Assembly: GCA_023415935.1 (NCBI GenBank)
Contig: JAEZIX010000055.1
Coordinates: forward strand, 1 to 10,448
DNA: 10,448 bases
Direction: 5' to 3'
Origin: Cyanobacteria bacterium OH_CDB_20
Lineage (GTDB): Bacteria > Cyanobacteriota > Vampirovibrionia > Gastranaerophilales > Gastranaerophilaceae
Shown in pieces: positions 1-6,910 of the stretch (positions are counted from its first letter, which is position 1; each line of letters begins with the position of its first letter). The notes under the pieces were generated by a model, which saw only the letters and a list, made by a program, of their open reading frames with translations, did not search any database and had not been told where the DNA came from. A program made the translations under genes and the position numbers.

Positions 1-63
1 GGCGTTGCTAACAGAGCACAAAGCAGATCTAAATACGGTGCTAAAAGAGCTAAGAAAAAATAA
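1..63 (+). CDS. rpsL: 30S ribosomal protein S12, C-terminal end (partial)
   Basis: The window opens inside this gene, and only the last 20 codons and the TAA stop are visible. The reading GVANRAQSRSKYGAKRAKKK matches the conserved S12 tail (the GVxxRxxxRSKYGxKRxK pattern), which lies near the decoding centre of the small ribosomal subunit. It ends 19 bases before rpsG in the same direction, the usual order of the str operon. The start and most of the protein lie outside the window, so nothing can be said about the streptomycin-resistance positions. Confidence 0.93.
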   Translation, partial: GVANRAQSRSKYGAKRAKKK

Positions 64-82
64 TTAAGAAGGGATAAAAAAG

Positions 83-553
83 ATGTCAAGACGTAGTAAA
101 CCACCAAAAAGAATTCCTACACCTGATCCGGTGTATAACAGCGTGGATATCGCAAAATTCATCAATAGATTGATGAGACGCGGTAAAAAATCAATCGCTG
201 AAAAAATCTTCTATTCAACATTAGATGTTATTAAAGAAAAAACAAAAGAAGAACCAATCGAAGTGTTCAAAAAAGCATTAACAAATGCAACACCTCTTCT
301 TGAAGTTAAAGCAAGAAGAATCGGCGGTTCAACATATCAAGTTCCTCTTGAAGTTAAAGCTGATAGAGGTATGGCGTTAGGTTCTACTTGGCTTATCGAA
401 TCTGCTAAAAAGCGTAACGGCAAATCAATGGTAGAAAAACTAACAAGTGAACTATTAGATGCTTCAAACGGTTCAGGCGCAGCTTGCAAAAAACGTGAAG
501 ATACTCACAAAATGGCTGAAGCTAACAAAGCATTTGCTCACTACAGATACTAA
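83..553 (+). CDS. rpsG: 30S ribosomal protein S7
   Basis: A 156-residue protein of standard S7 length. S7 binds the 3' major domain of 16S rRNA, starts assembly of the small-subunit head and lies near the E site. Family features are clear: an N-terminal basic stretch (MSRRSKPPKR), the ARRIGGSTYQVP motif around residues 77-88, and the C-terminal KREDTHKMAEANKAFAHYRY, typical of bacterial S7. The start is supported by the ribosome binding site AAGAAGGG at 66-73, 9 bases before the ATG. It follows rpsL by 19 bases and is probably translated from the same message. A hairpin terminator lies 20 bases after the stop, so the operon seems to end here instead of continuing into fusA and tuf as in most bacteria. 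Confidence 0.97.
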   Translation: MSRRSKPPKRIPTPDPVYNSVDIAKFINRLMRRGKKSIAEKIFYSTLDVIKEKTKEEPIEVFKKALTNATPLLEVKARRIGGSTYQVPLEVKADRGMALGSTWLIESAKKRNGKSMVEKLTSELLDASNGSGAACKKREDTHKMAEANKAFAHYRY

Positions 554-573
554 TAATTTATTAGAAATAAAAC

Positions 574-606
574 AAAAAGAGTTAATCATAATGATTAACT
601 CTTTTT
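574..606. terminator. Bidirectional hairpin terminator between rpsG and a convergent gene
   Basis: The arm AAAAAGAGTTAATCA (574-588) pairs perfectly, over 15 bases, with 592-606 around a three-base loop. The + strand side ends in a run of T and the - strand side also runs into T-rich sequence. It can therefore end both the rpsL-rpsG transcript and the convergent membrane-protein transcript, whose stop is at 621-623. Confidence 0.88.
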
Positions 607-620
607 TATTGCCAACTTGA

Positions 621-2144
621 CTATTTACAATAAATCTTGTGTTCAATCATATATTTTTTAATTTTCGATAAATCCCAATACTGAGTTACGATATCTAAAT
701 CGTAATAGAAACCATCATAACGAAAACCATACATTATATCAAAATCCTTGTCGTAGCAAAATTTTGTTGTATTGAACTTATCTTCTTTTGTATCTTGGAT
801 GTACTCAAACGGCAATACTATATGCTTTTTTTTCATGTTATCACTTATGAATAAATAAACTAAAGGTGCATATTCTGGAGGAAAAATTGCATAATAATAC
901 TTTCTTGCCTTATATTTTGTAATATCAAAAATTACACTGGTTGAAGATCTAACGTTAAAAAGTAAATTACTGACTACATTCTTATAAGAAAAAGTCCAGT
1001 ATAACTGTATTAATGTTGCAAATACTCCAATAATTAAAGTAGTAATAAACAAGTTCTTTAAAGCAACTGAAACGTACCCTGTAGGTATTTTAAATACAAA
1101 ATCTCTGAATATAGTGTTCAAGAATACAGGGATAGATAAAATGGCAGCAGTAAAGCGCATATCTATAGAAAAACATATAAAGTCATTAAAATATAAACTA
1201 AAATCTTTATTACATATAGTAAAAAATACAATGCTAAATATTATAAAAGAAGAAGACAGTATAAATATAGAAATCTTATTTAATTCTTTTTTTAATAGCA
1301 GTGAGACAATAAATATTAGAAAAACAATAACTAAAGCAATTGTGAAAATAAGTCTGTATCTAAGGAAAAAGAAATAATCACCAAAGAAAATAGTAAAAGA
1401 ATGCTTTAAATCACCAAGCCCACCATCAGAGGTAAGGTCAGGGCCATAAGGCGTTAGATAAAAGAACCAAAATAGCAATCCCGATAAAAGTCCCGATAGA
1501 CCGATAAAATATTTTACAATTTTTGTTCTCAAGGAGAAATTTCCTCTCTTTACATATAAAAAAGAAGAGAGAAACAATAAAAATCCAAAAACACCAATGA
1601 ATTCATGGGAATTGAAACAAAAAATTGATAAAATGATAATCCAAAATATATCAAGTTTTTTATAATCAATATCATATGTTAGATAATGGAACAAAACCAT
1701 ATAAAGAGGAATTGCAATTAAACATTCAACAATAGCATACCATTCAAAGAATAAAACTCCAAAAACAAACAAAAAAAACGATAAAATAACTATGTCATAC
1801 CTTTGAGATCTTTTCGCTAATTTCCAATGCCAAAATGGCACAAGAAACGGAAATAAAAATAATGGCAAAGAAAAAAGAAATAATAATAAAGCCCTATATT
1901 TAAACTTAAACACTGCTGAAACTATATAAACAGGAAATTGAGAAAGAAGACATGAGAAATACCTCATTCTTTGCATAGTATTACTTGAAATGCAATCACC
2001 CGTGATGATAGAATAAAAATTCCATATCCCATCAAGAACAATTCCTCTGCCGAATAATGATGCAATTATAATATATATTACTGAAACAAAGATGAATGAA
2101 AAAAATAACGTTTTAATCGTTTTATTTTTTAATAAAGATTCCAC
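621..2144 (-). CDS. Large polytopic membrane protein of unknown function, possibly GT-C-like
   Basis: A 507-residue protein I cannot assign to a named gene. It shows about ten strongly hydrophobic segments between residues 10 and 385, followed by a more polar tail of roughly 110 residues. The first external loop carries LDGIWNF (residues 37-43) and then a conserved-looking MRYFSCLLSQFP stretch (60-71). An acidic motif in the first loop and a soluble C-terminal part is an arrangement known from lipid-linked sugar transferases of the GT-C fold, but the match is only general. SHE at 179-181 sits inside or beside a membrane segment and could be functional. The start is GTG, chosen because AAGGGG lies at 2151-2156, six bases upstream. 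A likely promoter lies before it, so it need not depend on ftsY. Alternatives are a transporter or an O-antigen-type membrane protein. Confidence 0.72.
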   Translation of the reverse strand: MESLLKNKTIKTLFFSFIFVSVIYIIIASLFGRGIVLDGIWNFYSIITGDCISSNTMQRMRYFSCLLSQFPVYIVSAVFKFKYRALLLFLFSLPLFLFPFLVPFWHWKLAKRSQRYDIVILSFFLFVFGVLFFEWYAIVECLIAIPLYMVLFHYLTYDIDYKKLDIFWIIILSIFCFNSHEFIGVFGFLLFLSSFLYVKRGNFSLRTKIVKYFIGLSGLLSGLLFWFFYLTPYGPDLTSDGGLGDLKHSFTIFFGDYFFFLRYRLIFTIALVIVFLIFIVSLLLKKELNKISIFILSSSFIIFSIVFFTICNKDFSLYFNDFICFSIDMRFTAAILSIPVFLNTIFRDFVFKIPTGYVSVALKNLFITTLIIGVFATLIQLYWTFSYKNVVSNLLFNVRSSTSVIFDITKYKARKYYYAIFPPEYAPLVYLFISDNMKKKHIVLPFEYIQDTKEDKFNTTKFCYDKDFDIMYGFRYDGFYYDLDIVTQYWDLSKIKKYMIEHKIYCK

Positions 2145-2164
2145 TATCTTCCCCTTACTATATA

Positions 2165-2193
2165 AATCTAATATAAAAAGGGAGGTGAGTCAA
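2165..2193 (-). promoter_or_regulatory. Putative sigma-70 type promoter for the 507-residue membrane protein
   Basis: On the - strand, TTGACT (2188-2193) and TAGATT (2165-2170) are separated by exactly 17 bases. The predicted start of transcription is near 2158, leaving a very short leader that includes the AAGGGG binding site. It lies in the 71-base gap after ftsY. Nothing but spacing and consensus supports it. Confidence 0.45.
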
Positions 2194-2215
2194 ACCTATT
2201 AAGTTCTTCTACCCG

Positions 2216-3178
2216 TTAAAATAAAGCGTTAATAAAATCATCAGATGAAAAATCTTTTAAATCATCCATTTTCTCACCGACGCCAATTAATTTTACCGGC
2301 AGATTTAACTCTTTAACGATAGAGATGATGATTCCGCCTTTTGCGCTTCCATCAAGTTTCGTTAAAGCAACCGACGTTAAATCAACACATTCAGAAAATA
2401 CTCTAGCCTGTACCAAACCATTTTGACCTGTTGTTGCATCTAATACGAGAATACTCTCAACCAAAGAATCTTTTGCTAGCCTGTCAATAACCGCCTTAAC
2501 TTTTGAAAGCTCTTCCATCAAGTTTCTTTTATTTTGCAGTCTTCCTGCTGTATCTATTAGGAGCAAATCATAATTCTCATCTTGAGCTTTTTTAATAGCA
2601 TCAAAAACAACAGCTGCTGAATCAATTCCATCTTTTCTGTAAATATCAGCTCCAGCTCTTTTTGACCATATATCAAGCTGTTCTTCAGCTGCTGCTCTAA
2701 ATGTATCACCTGCAGCAACTAAGACTTTTTTGCCCTGCTTTACAAATCTGTTTGCAAGTTTTGCAATTAAGGTAGTTTTACCGGCGCCGTTTACTCCGGT
2801 TACCAGATAAATATTTAAATGATTTTGATTAAAATTTAGTGATGAGTCTGAACTTGAAAGAATTTGCGAGAATTCATTTTTCAAAAACTCTTTTACTTGA
2901 GATGGCTTAATCTTATCTTGTTTTCTGAGTTTATCAACAATTTCAGAAGATACTCCGACTCCCAAATCAGCTTTAATAAGGAGCTCTTCCATATCATCTA
3001 AAATAAAATCGTCAAATTCTTCTTCAGCTTGGACAGCTTCAACCACATTATTTACAAGTGCTTGAGTCGTATTTGAAATTGCATCTTTAAGACCTGAAAA
3101 GGAAAAACCAAAGAGTGATTTTTTCTCTTCTTGCTTATTTTCATTATTAGAATCATTTTTCTTAAAAAAATCGAACAT
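2216..3178 (-). CDS. ftsY: Signal recognition particle receptor FtsY
   Basis: A 320-residue SRP GTPase that docks ribosome-SRP complexes at the membrane and hands membrane proteins to the translocon. The order is a short charged N-terminus (1-20), a membrane-targeting-like helix (about 22-46), the N domain (about 50-110) and the G domain (120-320). G-domain motifs are intact: GVNGAGKTT (128-136) P-loop, GDTFRAAAEEQL (157-168), DTAGR (209-213), TKLDGSAKGG (273-282) and the GVGE motif (299-302). The AGK P-loop and GDTFRAAAEEQL favour FtsY over its relatives Ffh and FlhF, and there is no Ffh M domain. The long acidic A domain of E. coli FtsY is missing, as in many bacteria. The ATG is supported by AAAAGG at 3189-3194, which overlaps the nusB stop. 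It lies 14 bases after nusB, so the two are almost certainly one operon. Confidence 0.97.
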   Translation of the reverse strand: MFDFFKKNDSNNENKQEEKKSLFGFSFSGLKDAISNTTQALVNNVVEAVQAEEEFDDFILDDMEELLIKADLGVGVSSEIVDKLRKQDKIKPSQVKEFLKNEFSQILSSSDSSLNFNQNHLNIYLVTGVNGAGKTTLIAKLANRFVKQGKKVLVAAGDTFRAAAEEQLDIWSKRAGADIYRKDGIDSAAVVFDAIKKAQDENYDLLLIDTAGRLQNKRNLMEELSKVKAVIDRLAKDSLVESILVLDATTGQNGLVQARVFSECVDLTSVALTKLDGSAKGGIIISIVKELNLPVKLIGVGEKMDDLKDFSSDDFINALF

Positions 3179-3192
3179 ATATAAAAAACCTT

Positions 3193-3852
3193 TTATACTA
3201 AGTCGTTTTCAAGAGCAACTTTCCCTAAAATACCATTAACAAAAGAAGCACTGTCATCAGTAGAATATTTTTTAGCAAGCTCAACAGCTTCATCAATAAC
3301 CACCTTTAAAGGTGCATCTTTTATGAACAACATTTCTGCAATTGCAATGCGCAAAATGTCTTTATCCATTTTCACAAGTCTGTTTAAGTCCCAGCCATGT
3401 GCATACTTTTGAATTAATTCATCAATTTGAGTATTGTTAGACTTATATGTAAAAACGATTTTTTTAATGTAATCTTTAACAACTGAACTTTCTTGAAGAG
3501 CCGTCATTTCAGCAATTTCAAGAGCAATCATAGCTTTTTCAGCAGAATTTAAAAGCTCATCGATTCTACCAATCATATCTGATGTCATAGGAATTTGAAC
3601 CGGAAGGTCAGAAACTTCAAGAGGTCTTTCGAGGTTATCAGGATGATTTGCTTCGTATTCATTAATAAATTCTCTAATTTCAAAAAGAGCAGAAGTAGTA
3701 AGTTTTAGCTCATCAGAAGCAGTGTTAGTAAGTGTTCTTACAGATTTTAAAATGATATCTTCAAAGTCATTTTCAGAATATTTAGCTACATCATTATCTA
3801 ATTGAGAAAATAGAATAAAAGCGAGTTCTCTTGCGGCACGTCTAGCTTGCAT
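3193..3852 (-). CDS. nusB: Transcription antitermination factor NusB, long form
   Basis: A 219-residue NusB. With NusE (S10) it binds boxA RNA and helps RNA polymerase read through rRNA operons. The N-terminal helix (QARRAARELAFILFSQLD, 2-19) and the C-terminal half (DLNRLVKMDKDILRIAIAEM, 155-174; then KVVIDEAVELAKKYS and FVNGILGKVA to 213) are typical. Between them, about residues 25-125 hold an insert, including PVQIPMTSDMIGRIDEL, absent from the roughly 140-residue E. coli protein. From memory, long NusB of this kind is found in cyanobacteria. The ATG is preceded at 8 bases by AAAAAGGA (3861-3868). It is first in an operon with ftsY and divergent from tRNA-Gln across 142 bases. A TATACT on the - strand (3916-3921) may be its -10 element, but no good -35 fits. 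Confidence 0.95.
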   Translation of the reverse strand: MQARRAARELAFILFSQLDNDVAKYSENDFEDIILKSVRTLTNTASDELKLTTSALFEIREFINEYEANHPDNLERPLEVSDLPVQIPMTSDMIGRIDELLNSAEKAMIALEIAEMTALQESSVVKDYIKKIVFTYKSNNTQIDELIQKYAHGWDLNRLVKMDKDILRIAIAEMLFIKDAPLKVVIDEAVELAKKYSTDDSASFVNGILGKVALENDLV

Positions 3853-3946
3853 AGTATAAATCCTTTTTAAAGCATATGTTGTTATTAGTAATATTAAGGC
3901 ATAAAAACAAAATAAAGTATAGTAGAAAATAAAACAAGAAAACGTC

Positions 3947-3975
3947 TTGACTTTTAGTTATGTGGCAAATAATAT
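3947..3975 (+). promoter_or_regulatory. Promoter of tRNA-Gln
   Basis: TTGACT (3947-3952) and TAATAT (3970-3975) are separated by exactly 17 bases, and the tRNA begins 20 bases after the -10 element. This near-consensus sigma-70 layout fits a strongly expressed stable RNA. Predicted transcription start is near 3982, giving a short leader to be removed by RNase P. Confidence 0.8.
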
Positions 3976-3994
3976 ATTAAGTATAGGTTGACGT

Positions 3995-4069
3995 TGGGGC
4001 GTCGCCAAGTGGTAAGGCACCTGGTTTTGGTCCAGGCATTCAGAGGTTCGAGTCCTTTCGCCCCAGCCA
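3995..4069 (+). tRNA. tRNA-Gln, anticodon TTG, with encoded CCA
   Basis: A full cloverleaf can be folded. The acceptor arm TGGGGCG (3995-4001) pairs with CGCCCCA (4059-4065), followed by discriminator G and an encoded CCA. The anticodon stem CCTGG (4020-4024) pairs with CCAGG (4032-4036). The seven-base loop has anticodon TTG at 4027-4029, which reads CAA and, by wobble, CAG. The T-arm contains GTTCGAGTC. The weak T-A first acceptor pair and G discriminator are glutamine tRNA features. Glutaminyl-tRNA may be made directly or through GatCAB; the window does not show which. Confidence 0.97.
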
Positions 4070-4072
4070 ATT

Positions 4073-4101
4073 AAAAAAGACACTTTATAAGTGTCTTTTT
4101 T
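4073..4101. terminator. Terminator after tRNA-Gln, also usable from the opposite strand
   Basis: AAAAAAGACACTT (4073-4085) pairs perfectly over 13 bases with 4089-4101 around a three-base loop, and the right arm ends in six T. It starts four bases after the tRNA CCA end. Because the arms are A-rich and T-rich it works in both directions, so it may also end the - strand membrane-protein gene whose stop is at 4142. Confidence 0.88.
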
Positions 4102-4122
4102 GTTGTTATAACTGTTTTTCCG

Positions 4123-4134
4123 AAGTTCGAGTTC
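4123..4134 (+). repeat. Direct repeat copy 1, T-arm-like AAGTTCGAGTTC
   Basis: Twelve bases identical to 4967-4978. The core GTTCGAGT is also in the T-arm of the tRNA-Gln at 4046-4053. Flanking bases do not form a T-stem, so this is not an intact tRNA. It lies just after the stop of the 236-residue membrane protein. Confidence 0.5.
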
Positions 4135-4141
4135 TAATATT

Positions 4142-4852
4142 TTATTTGTAATTTAACTTTGCTATTTTATAAACTTGTGCTTGCAAATTAAATAAAAACA
4201 AGCCAACACTAGTTGATAAAAGCGGGATTAATAATATTCCAATAATTGTAGCGGCTAGCCAATAAAATACAAATAAATACAATAAGATTATAATGGCACT
4301 GTAGACTATAAAAAATAAAATATGATTTCTTGCTTTTGCAACAAGTCTTATAAGTTTATAAAAATCAAAAGCATCTCCAAGTTTAAAATTTTCTGCATAT
4401 GCACTTTGTGCCATTAAGTAAATAATAAGGAAGAAAAAGAAAGAAATACAACTTATGATTATTCCAACTTGAACATTAAATTTTAGTAATGTCATTTCTG
4501 TAAATATATAGATAAGTCCAAATGACAAAATGAATAATATCATATAATATATTGTGAAACTTAAACTCTTAACCCCATACTTTAAATAATTAAAAACATT
4601 TACTTTTAAAACTGGCAAAAGAGTATTTTGGTTTTTTATTTCATTATGCATAAACTGCAAGAAAAAACCTTCTAATATTAAATTAGGAATTATAGCTACT
4701 AAAAAGATAATTTGCTTATATAAATCAGGAAGGTTTAAATATTTACTTCCTAAAGCATTTAAAATAATAACTATTATTGGGAAAATCAATTTTACAAACC
4801 ATTCCTCATCAGAAAATGGTGATTGTAGAGCTTTTTTAATATCTAGTTGCAT
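4142..4852 (-). CDS. DUF4013-like integral membrane protein
   Basis: A 236-residue protein with about six hydrophobic segments, roughly at 20-34, 45-67, 97-118, 127-148, 177-207 and 208-225. The opening IKKALQSPFSDEEWFVK resembles the start of DUF4013 proteins (an aromatic or Pro-Phe motif, then a Trp and Lys before the first helix). The pattern of a middle polar loop (QNTLLP, 75-80), a long FDFYKLIRLVAKARN stretch (162-176) and a C-terminal QAQVYKIAKLN also fits that family, whose function is unknown. The assignment is from memory of the family, not a search. The start ATG has no convincing ribosome binding site; TTGAG about 8-12 bases upstream is the best candidate. It stands alone, convergent with tRNA-Gln and flanked by two 12-base direct repeats. 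Confidence 0.8.
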   Translation of the reverse strand: MQLDIKKALQSPFSDEEWFVKLIFPIIVIILNALGSKYLNLPDLYKQIIFLVAIIPNLILEGFFLQFMHNEIKNQNTLLPVLKVNVFNYLKYGVKSLSFTIYYMILFILSFGLIYIFTEMTLLKFNVQVGIIISCISFFFFLIIYLMAQSAYAENFKLGDAFDFYKLIRLVAKARNHILFFIVYSAIIILLYLFVFYWLAATIIGILLIPLLSTSVGLFLFNLQAQVYKIAKLNYK

Positions 4853-4879
4853 AATGATAACTCAATAGTTTTTAATTAA

Positions 4880-4903
4880 ATTGATTTTAACATGAAAATC
4901 AAT
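4880..4903. repeat. Inverted repeat upstream of the DUF4013-like gene
   Basis: ATTGATTTT (4880-4888) is the exact reverse complement of AAAATCAAT (4895-4903), with a six-base centre. It lies 27 bases upstream of the ATG on the - strand, where an operator could sit. It has little GC and no T-run after it, so it is a poor terminator. Confidence 0.35.
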
Positions 4904-4966
4904 AACCAATTATTTTTTTAAGAATAGGTAATAATTCTATTAATTCAAATTCATTGTTTTCATAAA

Positions 4967-4978
4967 AAGTTCGAGTTC
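4967..4978 (+). repeat. Direct repeat copy 2, T-arm-like AAGTTCGAGTTC
   Basis: Identical to 4123-4134. The two copies lie 844 bases apart and bracket the DUF4013-like gene. The next bases (CCCCTC) differ from copy 1 (TAATAT), so the match stops at twelve. It may be a tRNA-derived scar or an attachment-type site, or coincidence. Confidence 0.45.
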
Positions 4979-5011
4979 CCCTCACAAGCTCCAAAGTTTT
5001 ATTACAAGATA

Positions 5012-5042
5012 GTCCTTCAGCTAATATGTTGAAGGGCTTTTT
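5012..5042 (+). terminator. Orphan Rho-independent terminator on the + strand
   Basis: GTCCTTCA (5012-5019) pairs with TGAAGGGC (5030-5037) with one G-U pair and a ten-base loop, followed by five T and then G. The T-run exists only on the + strand. No + strand gene ends here: the nearest upstream, tRNA-Gln, already has a terminator at 4073-4101. It may close a small RNA or mark a lost gene. Confidence 0.55.
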
Positions 5043-5184
5043 GTATGTTGTAAATTGACATAAAGAATGAGAAAAAGTGACAGGGCAAATTTTGCTTGCC
5101 AAAATTCAACGAATACATTTCCATTATACTAACCAAAGATTTTACATTCTCAAATATGACTTAAAAAGCTGTTTTAATTACTCC

Positions 5185-6840
5185 TTAAAATCTTTTAGGG
5201 TCTATTTGATATTCTCCACTTTTAACATAGTCACAAAAATTATTCCATTTCCACTGCCTTAACTCAGGGTCAATATTTGTATCATCCCATTTGTTCATAT
5301 GATTAAAATCATTGTAGCTTACGATGTTTATGCCGTATTTCTTATATTCTTTCTCTACAATGCTGTTTTCCATCATTGAAAAATTTCCTGGACTAATAAC
5401 TACATATTTTTCAATAGTTTTTAGAAAAGAAAGCGTTTCAAAATATTCTTCAATAGTTTCGGTTGGGAAATTAACTATTAACCCAACCATATTGGATATT
5501 CCAACTTCATATGAGTCTTTTAATATTTGAGAAACGTTTTCAAGTTTAATTCCTTTATTCATAGCATCCAAAACGCTTTGGCATCCGGATTCCAGCCCCC
5601 AATATACACTTCTTAATCCTGATTTGTGCAGTTTTTGCAATAATTCCTTATTAAATTCTTTTTCTAGTCGACCAAATATAAAATAATAAATATTCAGTTC
5701 TTGTTTAATTATTTCGTCAGCTAACTTATCAAGATAAGCAGGAGGAATCGCATCATCTTGAAACTGAATCCAATTACCAATTTGATATTTTTCTTGTAGC
5801 TCTTTGATGTGTGAAACAACTTTCTCAGGAGACTTAATGCAATAACGACCATATTTTATGCCAAGACTACAAAAAACACATTTTCCCCAATAACACCCTT
5901 TGGATATCATTAGATATGTATCAGGAGTATTCTTTGCATATTCTTTAAGATTTATCCCATCTAGAGAAACATTAGCAATATTATTCATTGTCGTTATTGG
6001 TTTAGGAGGGTTAAACACAATTTCATTTTTTTTATTCTTGTATATTAGACCCGGCACTTTTTCATTTTTCTGGCGATTTTCAAGGACTTTTACAAGTTCA
6101 ACAATAGACTCTTCTCCATCACCGATTAGAACAGAATCGCAGTATATATCAAAAAACTCTGGGTTATTCAATAAGCTTTGAGGTCTAATAAAACCTCCAC
6201 CCAAGGAAACATGTATGTTAGTTTTTTCTTTCAATAATCTTGCAAGGGTAAGTGCAGGAATAGCTGTACCAGGGAATGGAATAGTAATCCCAACAAAATC
6301 AATTCCTTGTTCTGAAATTTCATTTATTATATCTTCAAAAAAACTAATAAAAATATTACGTTCTTTATCAAAACTCATATCTTTTATTTCTTTATAACTA
6401 TATTCGAAATTATCAAAACAATGCTCAAAACCACTGAAGCTATTTAAATTGAAAGATGGATAAGGAAGTGAAATGAACTCTAATACTGAATGAAGTATCT
6501 TTTTTGCATCTTCATTTTCCTTTTCATTGTTCGCTTCAAAACAAACACTAATTGCTGCTTCAACATTATTCAAAAGAAAATCAAAATTTTCTTTGTCATA
6601 AGGAATATTTTTACTATCAAGAAGTTTTCCTGTTTTTTCTATGTAATTTTTCGATAAAACAGTTCTAAAAAACTTGATATTTAAATCAAAATTTTTCGCA
6701 CTATATCCTTTAGCTGCCAGTTGCCCCGTAAGTAATGGTGCAGCCAGATAAAAGGTTTGAGGCTCTAGTAGTGGTGGTGTAATCAAAAGGCAATTAGGCT
6801 TTTTACGTCTATTAAATTCAGAAATTGCTTTAAATATCAA
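5185..6840 (-). CDS. Radical SAM protein with N-terminal cobalamin-binding-like domain
   Basis: A 551-residue protein. Residues 15-60 and 180-256 resemble the split Rossmann-type B12-binding domain of radical SAM enzymes (LLITPPLL; FVGITIPFP; LGGGFIRP; IGDGEESIVELV), separated by a long helical insert (about 62-178). The usual DxHxxG cobalamin-ligand motif is not visible, so cofactor binding is uncertain. The radical SAM core follows (about 308-500) with cluster cysteines C316, C321 and C324 in KGCYWGKCVFCS, spaced Cx4Cx2C instead of Cx3Cx2C. It also has FQDDAIPP (360-367), VYWGLESGCQSVL (412-424) and a GLIVNFPTET motif (453-462). The substrate is unknown; relatives include methyltransferases, hopanoid and RiPP-modifying enzymes. 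The start is TTG, chosen because GGAAGG (6846-6851) lies five bases upstream and an in-frame stop lies shortly before it. It is divergent from a secreted cysteine-rich protein. Confidence 0.9.
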   Translation of the reverse strand: MIFKAISEFNRRKKPNCLLITPPLLEPQTFYLAAPLLTGQLAAKGYSAKNFDLNIKFFRTVLSKNYIEKTGKLLDSKNIPYDKENFDFLLNNVEAAISVCFEANNEKENEDAKKILHSVLEFISLPYPSFNLNSFSGFEHCFDNFEYSYKEIKDMSFDKERNIFISFFEDIINEISEQGIDFVGITIPFPGTAIPALTLARLLKEKTNIHVSLGGGFIRPQSLLNNPEFFDIYCDSVLIGDGEESIVELVKVLENRQKNEKVPGLIYKNKKNEIVFNPPKPITTMNNIANVSLDGINLKEYAKNTPDTYLMISKGCYWGKCVFCSLGIKYGRYCIKSPEKVVSHIKELQEKYQIGNWIQFQDDAIPPAYLDKLADEIIKQELNIYYFIFGRLEKEFNKELLQKLHKSGLRSVYWGLESGCQSVLDAMNKGIKLENVSQILKDSYEVGISNMVGLIVNFPTETIEEYFETLSFLKTIEKYVVISPGNFSMMENSIVEKEYKKYGINIVSYNDFNHMNKWDDTNIDPELRQWKWNNFCDYVKSGEYQIDPKRF

Positions 6841-6910
6841 TTTGACCTTCCAATATCATTCTTTATTATTTTCATCATCAACTTATTGTGAATTTTCTTA
6901 TTATCGCTAC

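Larger units (their letters stand above)
4853..5184. other. Non-coding stretch between membrane protein and radical SAM gene
   Basis: About 330 bases with no convincing gene. It contains a low-GC inverted repeat at 4880-4903, the second copy of the T-arm-like direct repeat (4967-4978) and a + strand terminator-like hairpin at 5012-5042. A 67-codon frame on the - strand (4899-5102) would start at TTG, has no clear binding site and overlaps the hairpin and repeat; I judge it to be chance. Just after the radical SAM stop the - strand reads TAAGGAGTAATT with no start codon following. Confidence 0.5.

Noticed and set aside
1114..1377. A + strand frame of 87 codons opposite the 507-residue membrane protein.
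   Set aside because: Lys/Ile-rich antisense reading of hydrophobic codons, with no binding site or family match.
2179..2193. GGGAGGTGAGT on the + strand, an excellent ribosome binding site; on the - strand it resembles the 3' end of 16S rRNA (CACCTCC).
   Set aside because: No usable + strand frame follows (stop after five codons). On the - strand the TTGACT next to it is better explained as a -35 box, and no other rRNA sequence is present.
4899..5102. A 67-codon open frame on the - strand.
   Set aside because: It would start at TTG without a binding site, overlaps a + strand terminator hairpin and a tRNA-like repeat, and its GTRT stretch is what antisense reading of a T-arm gives. No family resemblance.
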